This document shows positions 22,154-32,289 of a stretch of 64,000 bases of DNA, one piece after another. This DNA is from Siphonodentalium dalli (taxonomy: Eukaryota; Mollusca; Scaphopoda; Gadilida; Siphonodentaliidae). The notes under the pieces were generated by a model. It did no database searches, had not been told where the DNA came from, and saw only the letters and a list, made by a program, of their open reading frames with translations. A program made the position numbers and the translations under genes. Location of the stretch: NCBI GenBank assembly GCA_032622095.1, contig CP136063.1:181017956-181081955 (forward strand), written 5' to 3'. Every line of letters starts with the position of its first letter. Position 1 is the first letter of the stretch.

Positions 22154-22262
22154 AGTAAATTCCAAGAGTTTGCCGCAACAAAATTATATATTGACAAACA
22201 TTTTACTTGACACATTAACCCTTGATAAACTTGTGAGGACGCCACAGATGTTTTCCTATCAG
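22154..22262 (+). CDS. Exon 9 of the unidentified gene
   Basis: Acceptor CTCTTTGTTGCAG and donor GTAAGC bound 109 bp, phase 2 to phase 0. The peptide contains NSKSLPQQNYILTNILLDTL and ends LVRTPQMFSYQ, mainly helical. The other frames have stops. Confidence 0.8.
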
Positions 22263-22443
22263 GTAAGCTCTCTAAAAAACTGTGTATAATGAATGGTCTT
22301 GATGTTGTTAACTATCAATTTGTGGTCAATAAATGTTCACTGTAGGGTTGAATCGACCCCATTTTGTATTTGTTTTCTAATAGCATGCAAACTAAATACT
22401 CAAAGGATTATTCATTTCACAGTTGTCTTCAAAATAATATTAT

Positions 22444-22827
22444 TTTAACCCTTTACCCAACAAACCGGCCAAAACCGGCCAAATAAAGCTTCAACAGCCT
22501 AAAATATCTTCGGTCTGTCTCAATAGAACCATACAAATATGGGTATCATTGGAACCGGCTCCTTGACCACATTGTGATAGTTACAGTTATGCCCTGTGCC
22601 AATGCATTCTCTTATATATGTGAGTCAACCATAGGTCGCCTCGCATATATAAGAGAATGCATTGGCCTAAAAAAAATCTTTTTTAACACTTTTTACCATT
22701 TACAATTTTATAATTTTTAATGTGTTAAGCCAATGCATTCTCTTATATATGCGAGGCGACCTATGGTCGACTCGCATATATAAGAGAATGCATTGGCACA
22801 GGGCCGTTCTGTTGGGTAAAGGGTTAA
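22444..22827. mobile_element. Complete TTAA MITE with the family A double hairpin in a CCGGCC shell (384 bp)
   Basis: TTAACCCTTTACCCAACAAA at the left and TTGGGTAAAGGGTTAA at the right, with TTAA at both ends. The shell contains 'ccggccaaaaccggcc' and 'tggttctattgagacag' reversed. The core is the hairpin pair around TCGACCATAGGTCGCC, separated by an AT-rich linker. The same element occurs in the opposite orientation at 63013-63400. Confidence 0.87.
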
Positions 22828-22905
22828 ACCCTTTCATGACAGGAGCTGCGCTGGTGCAGCAATAAAGATCCAGTGCATTATCTTATATATGTGAATCTTC
22901 CTAAT
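22824..22905. mobile_element. Family A MITE left end, sharing the TTAA of its neighbour
   Basis: TTAAACCCTTTCATGACAGGAG, 'gctggtgcagcaataaaga' and a partial core 'ttatcttatatatgtgaatc'. Two different TTAA elements abut at one target site. Confidence 0.65.
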
Positions 22906-23194
22906 CCTCACCTCTCAAGATTTCATTGTTGAATGGGTCACCATGTCACTCTCCTAACAAAATCGCCACAGTGTTGAGTGTTTTGATTATCGCTCACTAT
23001 TTATGTGCTGTATATAAACAAATGCTCGACTCTCACAAAGTGTGTTTTGTGGATAACATTGCATACATACTACCATTATACTGTACTGTTAGTATATTCT
23101 TGAGGAAATGTTCATAATTTGGTAACTGTTATTTCTAAATTATAACCTACAATGAAGGCCATCCATGCCTTTAATAAGTACAATTGCTTTTGCA
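22906..23194. other. Intron 9, unique part
   Basis: Nothing recognised. Its 'actaccattatactgtactg' and 'atattcttgaggaa' segments resemble 38338-38380, so it may be an old dispersed repeat. Confidence 0.35.
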
Positions 23195-23525
23195 GGCCTC
23201 AAAATATGGTGCCAGACATTTGCAGAATGAGGTCCCCAAAGGGTGAATTTAGTGACACTGGGGCTAGCATCACTATCTTGACCCTATAGGGGACCTCATT
23301 TTTCTTAGGCCTCATCTTCTCTGGAAAGTATCTTTATTATCAAATTAACAAGTTTTTTTATATCTTTAGAAACTTCTTTAGAAAGATTCTTTTTCATTTT
23401 TAGTTTAGTTTCTCTATATTGATCCTAAATTGGCAGACGACACAATGCATAATTCAGATGCCCAGTGGGTGCACTTCACCATCTGGAAACTGAGTCAAGG
23501 TCTCCCATAGCACATATGGCCATGC
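23195..23525. mobile_element. Family C MITE, diverged
   Basis: 'cagacatttgcagaatgagg', 'gggtgaatttagtgacactg', then 'ggggacctcatttttctta' and the interior 'ggcctcatcttctctgga', down to 'gcagaatgaggtccgcg'. The right arm is truncated. Confidence 0.6.
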
Positions 23526-24134
23526 AGAATGAGGTCCGCGAAAAATAGTATGACTCCTGAATTTAAACCAAATCACAGGGAAGATAAGAGTGTTGTGTTT
23601 ACTTCTTTCATTTCGAAATGTTTGCTAAAATACACATGATCCAATCTGAAGGTTCACAAAAGCATTTCTCTATATCCACAACCCTGCATGGAGTGGCACC
23701 ATGGTCATACAGTCTGAGACTCTGAATTATTTATGTCAACCCAACTATTTAAAATACAAGCATAATTTTCCTGAAGTCAGCAGCCTACGCGGTTGTAGTT
23801 TTACTTATTTCAAGGTCATTTCAATAGTTAATTTCACGAGTTCATCTCCATAACTGTTTAAATATCAGAATAATTACTTGAGGCATATATACCTCCATAT
23901 TCAAAAACAATGATGTAGTTATGTTCTACTCAATGTAAATTCCCATCATGATCATCTTTAATATTCTCACATATCTTCAGGAGCGATTTAGATCTCAAAC
24001 TTTCATCAGCTACAAGACTTTTTTAAAAATATATATGTGCTATATATGTGCTAAATCAATGTGTGCGAATTTAAAACTGAGTGAAAAATGGTATTGCACA
24101 AATTTAAATTCGAGTAAGGTGTAGTGATAACATA

Positions 24135-24597
24135 TTTGACCCGCCATATCAAATCCAGTAGGAAGTCGGGATTTTTTTACCCTGTGCCAATGCATTCTCT
24201 TATATATGCGAGTCGACCATAGGTCGCCTCGCATATATAAGAGAATGCATTGGCCTAACAATCTTTTTACAATTTTAATAATTTGTTCTTGTATTCTTTA
24301 ACAATTTTATAATTTCACCCATACAGAGCCCCAGACAAACATGAGCAGACGACACTCTTCTATATGCTTCTATATATGTGTGGGGCTCCCTGCAGGGTAA
24401 TGGATGTTTTTTATTTTATGTCCTAAAAATTGTAAGAAACTTTTATTTAAAAAACATGATAAAAAATTGTTAGGCCAATGCATTCTCTTATATATGCGAG
24501 GCGACCTATGGTCGACTCGCATATATAAGAGAATGCATTGGCACAGGGTAAAAAAATCCCGACTTACGACTGGATTTGATATTGTGGGTCACATATG
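24135..24597. mobile_element. Double-hairpin element with a TGACCCGCC shell
   Basis: Arms 'TGACCCGCCATATCAAATCC' and 'ctggatttgatattgtgggtca' lie outermost. Next comes 'gtcgggatttttttaccctg' and its complement, then the family A hairpins (24185-24255 and 24474-24545). Between those hairpins is a further diverged copy of 'tgtggggctccctgcagggt'. Flanks show a short ACATAT-like duplication. A close relative is at 48272-48707. Confidence 0.75.
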
Positions 24598-24637
24598 TAT
24601 TCCCAATTAATATACATGTATATCCTTCTTTCTGCAG

Positions 24638-24814
24638 ATAATAGGACGAACAATTTTTGCTAAGCTGGCTACATTGAAAAGTGGTTTCTTGATGTACCTA
24701 GGTTACATGCTGAGTTTGTCAGAAACAACATTCTTAGAGTTACCTCCACCTGGCATGCCGGAGTCACTGTTACATTTTATGTCACAAGGAGAATCAGAGC
24801 TGAAAACTCTCAAG
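24638..24814 (+). CDS. Exon 10 of the unidentified gene
   Basis: A strong acceptor TTCTTTCTGCAG and donor GTAAAA bound 177 bp, phase 0 to phase 0. The peptide has IIGRTIFAKLATLKSGFLMY, a hydrophobic run through LGYMLSLSETT, then FLELPPPGMPESLLHFM and an acidic tail. The 'SLSETTFLELP' part matches 'TLSITTFIQLP' in exon 16, which points to internal repetition of a domain. Confidence 0.85.
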
Positions 24815-25481
24815 GTAAAAGGAAAGTCTAGTACATATGGGTTTCATAATACTGTAGCATAGTTAGGGACACTTCCCATTGTGATATTTTTATATAACAC
24901 AGTGCCAGGAACATACTGCTCCAATCCACAAATTGTCTAGCCAGGCATATGCGAATATAATTTAAAAACCCTACCGTTTAGCTGAGTAACGTTGAACTAT
25001 TATTCCCCATGCTTAATACTAGTACACTAATAAAAAATAATGGAATGGAACAAAAGTTGTCGGCGGTGTTCGTAAACCAGACTTAAATATTGGTGTCGCC
25101 TAACACAGTGCCAGGAACATACGTCACTAATGTAATCTCTAAACGGTTGTTTTGGACGTTTTGATAGCCACTACCTGGAACTTATGCAGTGGTTGAGCTA
25201 GATATTTGTTGCGTGAGTTATTGTATTTACAAGTGAAAGCGATTATGTCCATTTATTACACTCCTATGCACGATTTCCATTGAAAACGCTGTTAATTAAA
25301 AATGGTAATATTAATGTCACTCGTGAATACTGTCATTTTCCATGATGTCATTAATGTTACGTCGCTTATACTCATCTAGACTGAATTTTCTATGGTTGAT
25401 CTTTCTCCACATCTGGATTTTATGCATTAATTCTGTGTGTTTTAATCATATTTGGCGAACCAACTTGATGCAGAAGTGTAA
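24815..25481. other. Intron 10, mostly unique
   Basis: The phrase 'acacagtgccaggaacatac' occurs twice (24897 and 25102), marking a short duplicated segment of about 205 bp spacing. Otherwise nothing is recognised. Confidence 0.4.
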
Positions 25482-25648
25482 TAAATAGAGTAATCAATTA
25501 GTTCCGAGAATTATGTTCAATAATTGACTCAAGGCGAGAGACATTTGAGTAAGAAACTCGTGCGCGCACTCGTTTCTTACCAACGTCTCTCGCCTCTTGT
25601 GAATTATTTAACGTAATTCTCGGAACCAATTGATTACTCTCTATTTAA
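25482..25648. repeat. Foldback palindrome (about 167 bp)
   Basis: Outer arms 'aaatagagtaatcaattag' and 'caattgattactctctattt', inner arms 'aggcgagagac' and 'gtctctcgcct', and 'aagaaactcgtgcg' / 'cgcactcgtttctt' at the centre, which is a perfect GTGCGCGCAC. Confidence 0.8.
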
Positions 25649-25763
25649 CGAACATCTATTAAATGGTTGAGGTGTGCTTGATGTTCAAATCTGGACATAA
25701 TTGATGCCTATTTTCCTTGTAAATTTCAGTTATAAATACAAGTTTTTAACAATTACTGATTTT

Positions 25764-27110
25764 TAGCTCAACTTTACTTTGTAAAGTTTGAGCTATTGCC
25801 ATGGCTTTGTCGTTTGTGTATGCATGATTTGCCAACAATACAGGCTACAGGTCGTACCTTTGGTCGGATCATTATGAAATTTGTCATAGCTGTTGACATC
25901 AACATTTATACCGGAACTGTTCATTTTGGGGTCATTCAAAAAAAAAACATGGCTGCCAGTGGCCATCTTGGATTTCCAAATTCAATCCATTAGCACAGGC
26001 TACAGGTCGTACTGTTCGTCTGATCATCATGAAATTTGTCATGGATGTTAACATTGACATGTAGATGGGAACGAGTAATTTTGGGGTCATTCGGCCAAAA
26101 ACATGGCCGCCATCTTGGATTTACTCTTTGCATGACTAAATACTTTGGCACGGGCTACAGGTCGTACCTTTGGTCGGATCATCATGAAATTTGTCATGGA
26201 TGTTTATAACAATGACATCTAGATGGGAACGAGTCATTTTGGGGTCATTTGCCCAAAAAACATGGCCGCCAGCAGCCATCTTGGATTTTACTCTTTGTAT
26301 GACTAAATCCTTTAGCACGGGCTACAGGTCGTACGTTTAGACTGATCATCATGAAATTTGTCATGGATGTTAATATTGACATGTAGATAAGAACGAGTAA
26401 TTTTGGGGTCGTTCGGCCAGAAAACATGGCCGCTGGCAGCCATCTTGGATTTTACTCTTTGCATGACTAAATCCTTTCACACAGGCTACAGGTCGTACCT
26501 TTGGTCAGATCATCATAAAATTTGTCACGGATGTTAACAATGACATGTAGATGGGAACAAGTCATTTTTAGGTCATTCGGCCAAAAATCCTGGCCGCCAG
26601 CAGCCATCTTGGATTTTACTCTTTGCATGACTAAATCCTTTGGCACGGGCTACAGGTCGTATTAGTACCTTTAGTCGGATCATCATGAAATTTGTCATGG
26701 CTGTTGACATTGGGACGTAGATAGGAAATGAGTCATTTTAGGGTCATTTGGCATTTGGCCTTAAAACGTGTCCACTGTCAGCCAACTTGGATTTTACTCT
26801 TTGCATGACTAAATCCTTTGGCACACCCTACAGTCCACTTCGCTCATCCAATCATCTCCAGACTTCATATTAATCTTGATATTGATCTACTAGATGGAAG
26901 CTATCAAATGTTTTTTAATTTTATTGGAAAACATAGCCGCCAGCAACCATCTTGGATTTGACTTTTATATATATATCTCTTCATGTTGATAATCTAGTAT
27001 TACTTAGACATTTCAACTTTCTGCATTCCTAATCGCTCCATTGAGTGTAATACATTAAATTATTCCCTTTCCAAGTTGAGCTACAGTGTCATTGACACTT
27101 TCATTTAATG
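25764..27110. repeat. Interspersed element with seven internal tandem units
   Basis: It starts with the hairpin 'agctcaactttactttgt' / 'aaagtttgagct' and ends 'gttgagctacagtgtcattg' 'acactttcattta'. Between are about seven units of 150-180 bp sharing 'gctacaggtcgtacctttgg', 'atcatgaaatttgtcatgg' and 'gcagccatcttggattttac'. A short relative with the same two ends is at 29862-30115, so unit number varies between copies. Confidence 0.75.
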
Positions 27111-27292
27111 TGTATTGTGAAAAAACTCATTATATTAGTTTAACCCGTCAATCAAACTTTTATATATGTTTTAAACAAATTTAAAATAAAATCGGCTTTG
27201 GGTTAGAGACATGATTGGTGATGTGGGTTCCTGGCCCTGTAACTAGCATTTGTAATTAGTGATTATTGTTTAATAACACTCATATTGTTTAA

Positions 27293-27403
27293 TTAACACT
27301 CAATGTATCGTCTTATATATGCATGGCTCCATATGGGTGACTTGCATATATAAGAGAATGCATTAATTGACACAGCGTTTTGCAAAATTTCAGGAAGGGT
27401 TAA
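27293..27403. mobile_element. Family A MITE, reduced to one core
   Basis: A single hairpin ('tcgtcttatatatgcatggc' with its partner 'gacttgcatatataagagaa') and the right shell 'tttcaggaagggttaa'. The second core and most of the shell are deleted. Confidence 0.7.
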
Positions 27404-28163
27404 GAAATAAATACACTGCATGTGCATCGGCGTGTATTGTCATGTTTAACCTCAAAGAAACTTATTGTAGGATAACTCGAAGCAGGGTCCTACATTCTCT
27501 GTGGTAAAATTTTCAATAATGCCGATGCGCAGTGTATTTATTTCTTTTGTAATTCAACTGTATGTTTTCAACTAAATTGTAGTGACAGATAAGCAGATTT
27601 GGTTTCCGAAACCCGTTATATAATAGCCCGGTTTTGATATGGGTGGTATGATTTTCCACCAAACTGTGTTCTATGAACTGTAACATCAAACATGACATCA
27701 CTATTGAATGGTGACTCATTTTTGTTGCCTCTGTGGCAAATTATTGCAGGTATAAAGACTTATTTTTGTTCTATCTTGAATAAAAATCAGTATTAGAAGG
27801 TAACCATTATATGTCTCTTTCTTCAGTCTATATCATGATATTAACCAATTTGCCTGTGGTTTGAAAGGTTGAGGCATTTGCATTAAGATTTGCATTAAGT
27901 GTATGTACCATGTTTTTTGTAGAATTTCACCACAAAACGACGTTCATATATCCATGGGAACACATGCTACTGACCAATTAGGACAAGCCTTATATGCAGG
28001 TTTAGTTAAGGTCGTAATACATAATTCCATTAGTTCCATCCAAGACCATTTTCTACAATATATATCAATTCTATTGATGCCTAATGCACAATGTGACATT
28101 TATGTTTCGGCGATGCCTCACACTCCAATGTTAAAGTGTTGTTTACTAATTGCATATTTACAG
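27404..28163. other. Intron 10, distal part
   Basis: Two 'atacactgca..tgcatcgg' segments near 27411 and 27521 form an inverted pair ('ccgatgcgcagtgtattt'). The frame open across 27903-28163 continues into exon 11, but using an acceptor near 27922 would break phase with exon 10, so it was not included. Confidence 0.4.
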
Positions 28164-28295
28164 GGAATTGTATCAATGGCTTTAAAAGCTGCCAATATAA
28201 CAGCTAAGAAACTGGAATACCTTCATCATACTGCTGACACAGTCTCCAGAGAGGTTGTCATGGTGAAAGTGGAAATATACAAACCCAACAGACAG
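28164..28295 (+). CDS. Exon 11 of the unidentified gene
   Basis: Acceptor TGCATATTTACAG and donor GTAATT bound 132 bp, phase 0 to phase 0. The peptide starts GIVSMALKAANITAKKLEYL (one sequon, NIT) as a helix and ends with strand-like EVVMVKVEIYKPNRQ. The helix-to-strand switch resembles the layout of exons 8 and 18. Confidence 0.84.
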
Positions 28296-28391
28296 GTAAT
28301 TCATGTTGCATTTACCGTTAATGGTGGCAAATTATTTCATAATAAATCTGAAATTCTCATAATTCGTCATATCTGTGAAATGAAGGCACAT

Positions 28392-28465
28392 GCTGCAAAT
28401 ATTGTGTCTGTCATTATAAGAATGAGGTCCCCATAGGGTGAATTTAGTGATTCTAACCCACACAG
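28392..28465. mobile_element. Family C MITE left-arm fragment
   Basis: 'aaatattgtgtctgtcatta', 'gaatgaggtccccatagggtg' and 'aatttagtgattcta'. Confidence 0.55.
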
Positions 28466-28492
28466 CATATTGGTTTCTCCTGCCCAGATCTC

Positions 28493-29752
28493 ACATACTT
28501 ACACACACCCGCCAGTAAGCCCCACCAGCCGGTAAGCCCATTACCCACTTTTGAAGCTTGCAAAAATCTAGGGTTGTCCCCGCTGGTAAGCCCATGTGCC
28601 GAAATTTACTCATGTGAACAGCCAGGAGGTCGCCAACATTGATGAGAAGTGCCCACAATACAGATCGAGCAGCTATTGTTTGTGATCGTGAATAATGTTT
28701 ATTGTGTTTTAGTTGTTTCTAATGCCCTGGGTGACACAGGAAGCCATTAACACCCATAATTGACTGTTTTCTCATTACCTATCATAATGAGTGTTTATAC
28801 AAAGGCTTAAGAATACATTGCCGACTGTGAAACGATAACCAGTGGCCTTTGACAGCTTCCTGTGTCATTGTTTTGTGGTGGATTATAAACACTATTTATG
28901 CCTACTTGTGCCCAATTCAGCATTCATTTCTATGCAAATCACCAAAATATGTGCTCGATACACACTGGAGACTAAAATTTGTGTTATCCGATGGCATCGC
29001 GACAATGGAACTGTGATTCATAAAATTGCTAAATAGTTCAATATAGGCTATATATCACGAAAGAAACAACAGGGGCTTTCGACGATTTCGATACTGATAT
29101 CGTTCAAATTCATATTAATTTCTTCTGGTTTATTTAAAAATCAGCCCAAAATAAAGTCACCAAAAACCACATGCTTTTGGAAGAAATAAAAGTCATTTCC
29201 GGTGTCCTTTGACCTTTACATTGTGATGTCTTCACAACGCAAAACACTTTGAACTCATCGACCTTACGGAGTATAACGAGGTTTGCCGAATACACACACA
29301 TTGCTAAGTGGTTAATGGGAGAAAATTATATATATCAATTGCGATATATTTTACTTCCTGTTTCGTTATGTTCGTCACGTGGTCCATGGGAGAAAACTCT
29401 ATCTGATATTATCATTTTGTAATTTCGTATTGAAATAAATTTAAAAAAAATTTTTTTTAGGCTGTACTAGTAGGCAACCCCACTTGTCCAACCAATGGAC
29501 ACTTATGTTAGTTAATAGCGTGTTTAAAGGGAAACAAATGAAATAAAACATGATTTTTGTTGTAGAATTTTTGTTGTAATTCCACATTCTCGGCTAGCTC
29601 CCTGTTCGACCATACTTACCATACTTACTCTTATTCTGATGACTAAAATCTCTCCACTTCCATTTTCCGAGGGTGATCCCCATGACTAAGCCCATTCAGG
29701 ACTTTTTGAACTATAATTTTCCTTGGGTACATGGGCTTACGGCGGGTGTGTA
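28493..29752. mobile_element. Possible 1.26-kb terminal-inverted-repeat element
   Basis: The left end has 'acacacacccgccagtaagcc' (28500 on) and the right end 'gggcttacggcgggtgtgt' (29733-29751). Second-tier matches are 'aagcccatgtgcc' and 'gggtacatgggc'. No clean target duplication and no transposase frame are seen, so this is a moderate call. It contains several GGTAAGCCC direct repeats at its left. Confidence 0.5.
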
Positions 29753-29861
29753 CGGTATCACATTAAAGATACAAAATATGTTCACGGTCATCCATACCTT
29801 TAAGCTGGATTGATTAATTTGTATTTAGTTGGAATAGTTAGAACGAAGAACCTGTCTTTTA

Positions 29862-30115
29862 GCTAAACTTGATGAAGTCAAGTTTTAGACATTGCCATGG
29901 GTTGGCATCTATCAATCCATCTGTCCATCAACAAATTCCTTAAGCATACCCTACAGGTAACATCTCTCATCCAATTGTCACCAAAATTCATATGGATCTT
30001 CTAGATTGGAGCCAGATTTTAACTTTTTGCATTCTTTATTGCTCCATTGACTGTAATATATGACATTATCTCCTCTCCATGTTGAGTTACGGTGTCATTG
30101 ACACTTTCATTAATT
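29862..30115. repeat. Short copy of the 25764 element
   Basis: Begins 'agctaaacttgatgaagtca' with its hairpin partner 'agttttag' and ends 'gttgagttacggtgtcattg' 'acactttcatta'. It carries less than one internal unit. Confidence 0.65.
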
Positions 30116-30263
30116 TCGAAATTGGATTATATTGCACTTCAGTGTAATTGCACAATTGATTAAGCCCCAGCACAATTGAATTGTGCTTCAGCACAATTAA
30201 TTGCTTAATTGTTATTCAGTACAATTATTAATAAATGTGAATTTGGCCTCCCATAAATTATAG

Positions 30264-30400
30264 GTTAAAAATCCATGTTCCACTGATCGACGTTTCTCAG
30301 ACAACATCATGGGAAATAACAATGGGAATTCTAACCTTATGACAGCACCAGGAATTATTCTAACATTCCTTCTTCATCTTCACCTGTCGATCAATCAGAG
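30264..30400 (+). CDS. Exon 12 of the unidentified gene
   Basis: Acceptor CATAAATTATAG and donor GTAAGC bound 137 bp, phase 0 to phase 2. The peptide runs VKNPCSTDRRFSDNIMGNNN, an asparagine-rich turn, then a hydrophobic run APGIILTFLLHLHLSINQ that could be a buried helix or membrane segment. The acceptor is not T-rich, but every nearby alternative brings a stop or breaks phase. Confidence 0.72.
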
Positions 30401-31004
30401 GTAAGCATGGATGAGATAATCATTTTCTAAAACATATGTTTGTGTTGTCCATCTTGATTGTTGAATGAGTGTTATATTTACAAGAAAAGCATAAAACAGT
30501 GAGAATTTTTTTTGGATGTAATTTTAGATCAAATGAACACCTATGGTCATAAAACTATGGTCAAACTTAAAGCCACATGGCGGTTTTTGCTCCAAAATGC
30601 ACCTAATATTATTCACTTTTTAATTTCTCCCGGTATCAAAATAGGTTGATAAATACTTGAACTATAAGTACCTTTCTATGAGCAATATATGTCCCAGAAG
30701 ACACAATGAAGTCATAAAAAAAATAATTTGAAAACGAGGATTGGGTCCCAATAAAAAAAACAGCCCTTTGTATTTATCGGAATTTTAGAATGAGAATCAA
30801 TACCAAATGGCCGGAAAATGTATATTGCGCTATATTTGTTAACACGAAACTATTTAAAGACTTCACACACTGCTTTCTATCTGTGTTAATCATCAAAGTT
30901 ATGTAGTACGATAAACATTTGAAAGTGACGACAGCTTTTGATGTTCTTCCCATGGTCTACAGTTGCAATTTTTACACGACCGCTGAAAAGATTTGAACAG
31001 GCAC
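30401..31004. other. Intron 12, unique part
   Basis: Nothing recognised. It contains 'cacatggcggtttttgctcc', which resembles no other segment here. Confidence 0.35.
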
Positions 31005-31244
31005 TTAACCCTTTGAGTGCCAGGGGCCGATCTCATCGGCCCTAAACCTACAAAATAAGTCTGTTAAAGAATATAAGAATAAATTATTAAAATTGTAAAA
31101 AATATTAAAAAAAAAAAATTGTTAGGCCAATGCATTCTCTTATATATGCGAGGCGACCTATGGTCGACTCGCATATATAAGAGAATACATTGGCACAGGG
31201 TATATGGGTTGATACAAAAATCGACCTGGCACTCAAAGGGTTAA
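31005..31244. mobile_element. Complete TTAA MITE carrying one family A hairpin in a GAGTGCCAGG shell (240 bp)
   Basis: TTAACCCTTTGAGTGCCAGG and CCTGGCACTCAAAGGGTTAA are perfect 20-bp TIRs with TTAA at both ends. Inside is an AT-rich stretch and a single hairpin core (31124-31200). The shell differs from all other family A carriers in the window. Confidence 0.87.
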
Positions 31245-31546
31245 GCAAAACAATCTCAAATCTATCAAAAAATGTAAGAATCGAAACACGTATTTTAAGC
31301 GCTAAATCGACAAACACGTTTGAAAATCTTCCGCGTATGTATGTTTTGAGATACCTCTTACCAAATTATGTTTACATAATTGTGAGGTTAGAACGAGTCA
31401 TGTCCATTTAACACATATAACACCAAGAAAATCTATATTTTTAGAGTGAATGCGAAAAATTATATCATTCATGTCCTAAAGCAAATACAGATTTTCTACT
31501 TTCTATATGCTACTTGTGGAACATCTGTGTTGTTTGTAACCACTTA

Positions 31547-31778
31547 CAGTAATGCCCTAAATAATCAACTCCTTAACCACAGCAGAATTATGGGTAATTT
31601 TTCAGGATTTAGTCGGAACTATGGCTTGTTGCCATTCATCGGAAAGCTCTCAGTGACATTATCTATGGTCACTGAGAGCTTTCCGATGAATGGCAACAAC
31701 CCATAGTTCCGACTAAATCCTGAAAAATTACCCATAATTCTGCTGTGGTTAAGGAGTTGATTATTTAGGACATTACTG
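31547..31778. mobile_element. Family E palindromic MITE, Tc1/mariner-like ends (232 bp)
   Basis: TACAGTAATGCCCTAAATAA and TTATTTAGGACATTACTGTA mark the ends, each beside TA. The two arms, including 'ggcttgttgccattcatcgg', are complementary almost to the centre near 31662, making one long hairpin. Overlapping open frames on both strands come from this symmetry. Confidence 0.82.
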
Positions 31779-31854
31779 TATGAGATTTGTATTTTTTTGT
31801 TAACCATAGGTAATCTGAGTTATTCATCTGCCCAATATATCTTTTGTTTTACAG

Positions 31855-31981
31855 ATCAGTCTTACTCCGAGAATTTATTAAGCTACCTGTGGAGGAGAGT
31901 ATGTGTCCACATGATGTCACCTGGTTGAATGGTACCCTGTTGAATCGGCATTCATTGGAAAATGATGTAGACGAGAATAAG
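31855..31981 (+). CDS. Exon 13 of the unidentified gene
   Basis: A T-rich tract and TTTTACAG precede it and donor GTGATC follows; 127 bp, phase 2 to phase 0. The peptide opens SVLLREFIKLPVEESMCPHD (the F-I-K-L-P form of the recurring motif), includes a sequon in WLNGTLLNRHS, and ends in acidic ENDVDENK. Confidence 0.83.
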
Positions 31982-32078
31982 GTGATCCCAGCAATGGGCC
32001 TCTTCCAATAATGGATTTAGTGCAGGGCTCTCCAAATTGTCCCAGATATATTAGCCAGAATAATGATAAAGCAAGAAT

Positions 32079-32255
32079 TTAACTCATTGACGAGTAGTTA
32101 TCTTTACTTCATCCCACCAATGAATAATTCCTTCTGCTCTTGTATTACCAATTCTTCTATCTATTTCATGAACACCCCTTGGGATGAATAATAGGCTATT
32201 CCAATGTATACTCATATAACTAATGGGAGAATCCATTCAGTAAAGAAAGGGTTAA
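32079..32255. mobile_element. Family B MITE, reverse orientation (177 bp)
   Basis: TTAACTCATTGACGAGTAGT at the left and CATTCAGTAAAGAAAGGGTTAA at the right, with TTAA on both sides. The central foldback is deleted. Confidence 0.72.
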
Positions 32256-32289
32256 ATGTGACCACAGTGCTTTTTGAGGTCGCAAGGTC

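Noticed and set aside
25790-26830. CRISPR-like array of regular repeats
   Set aside because: Units are 150-180 bp, diverged and without short spacers; the context is a eukaryotic intron.
27903-28163. Frame continuous with exon 11 upstream to 27903
   Set aside because: Including it requires an acceptor near 27922 in a phase that breaks the link with exon 10. Exon 11 alone fits perfectly.
28164-28295. Assignment of the host gene to polycystin/REJ, ABCA transporter or vitellogenin families
   Set aside because: Only general features (sequons, helix-strand alternation) are shared. No diagnostic motif of any of these families was found.
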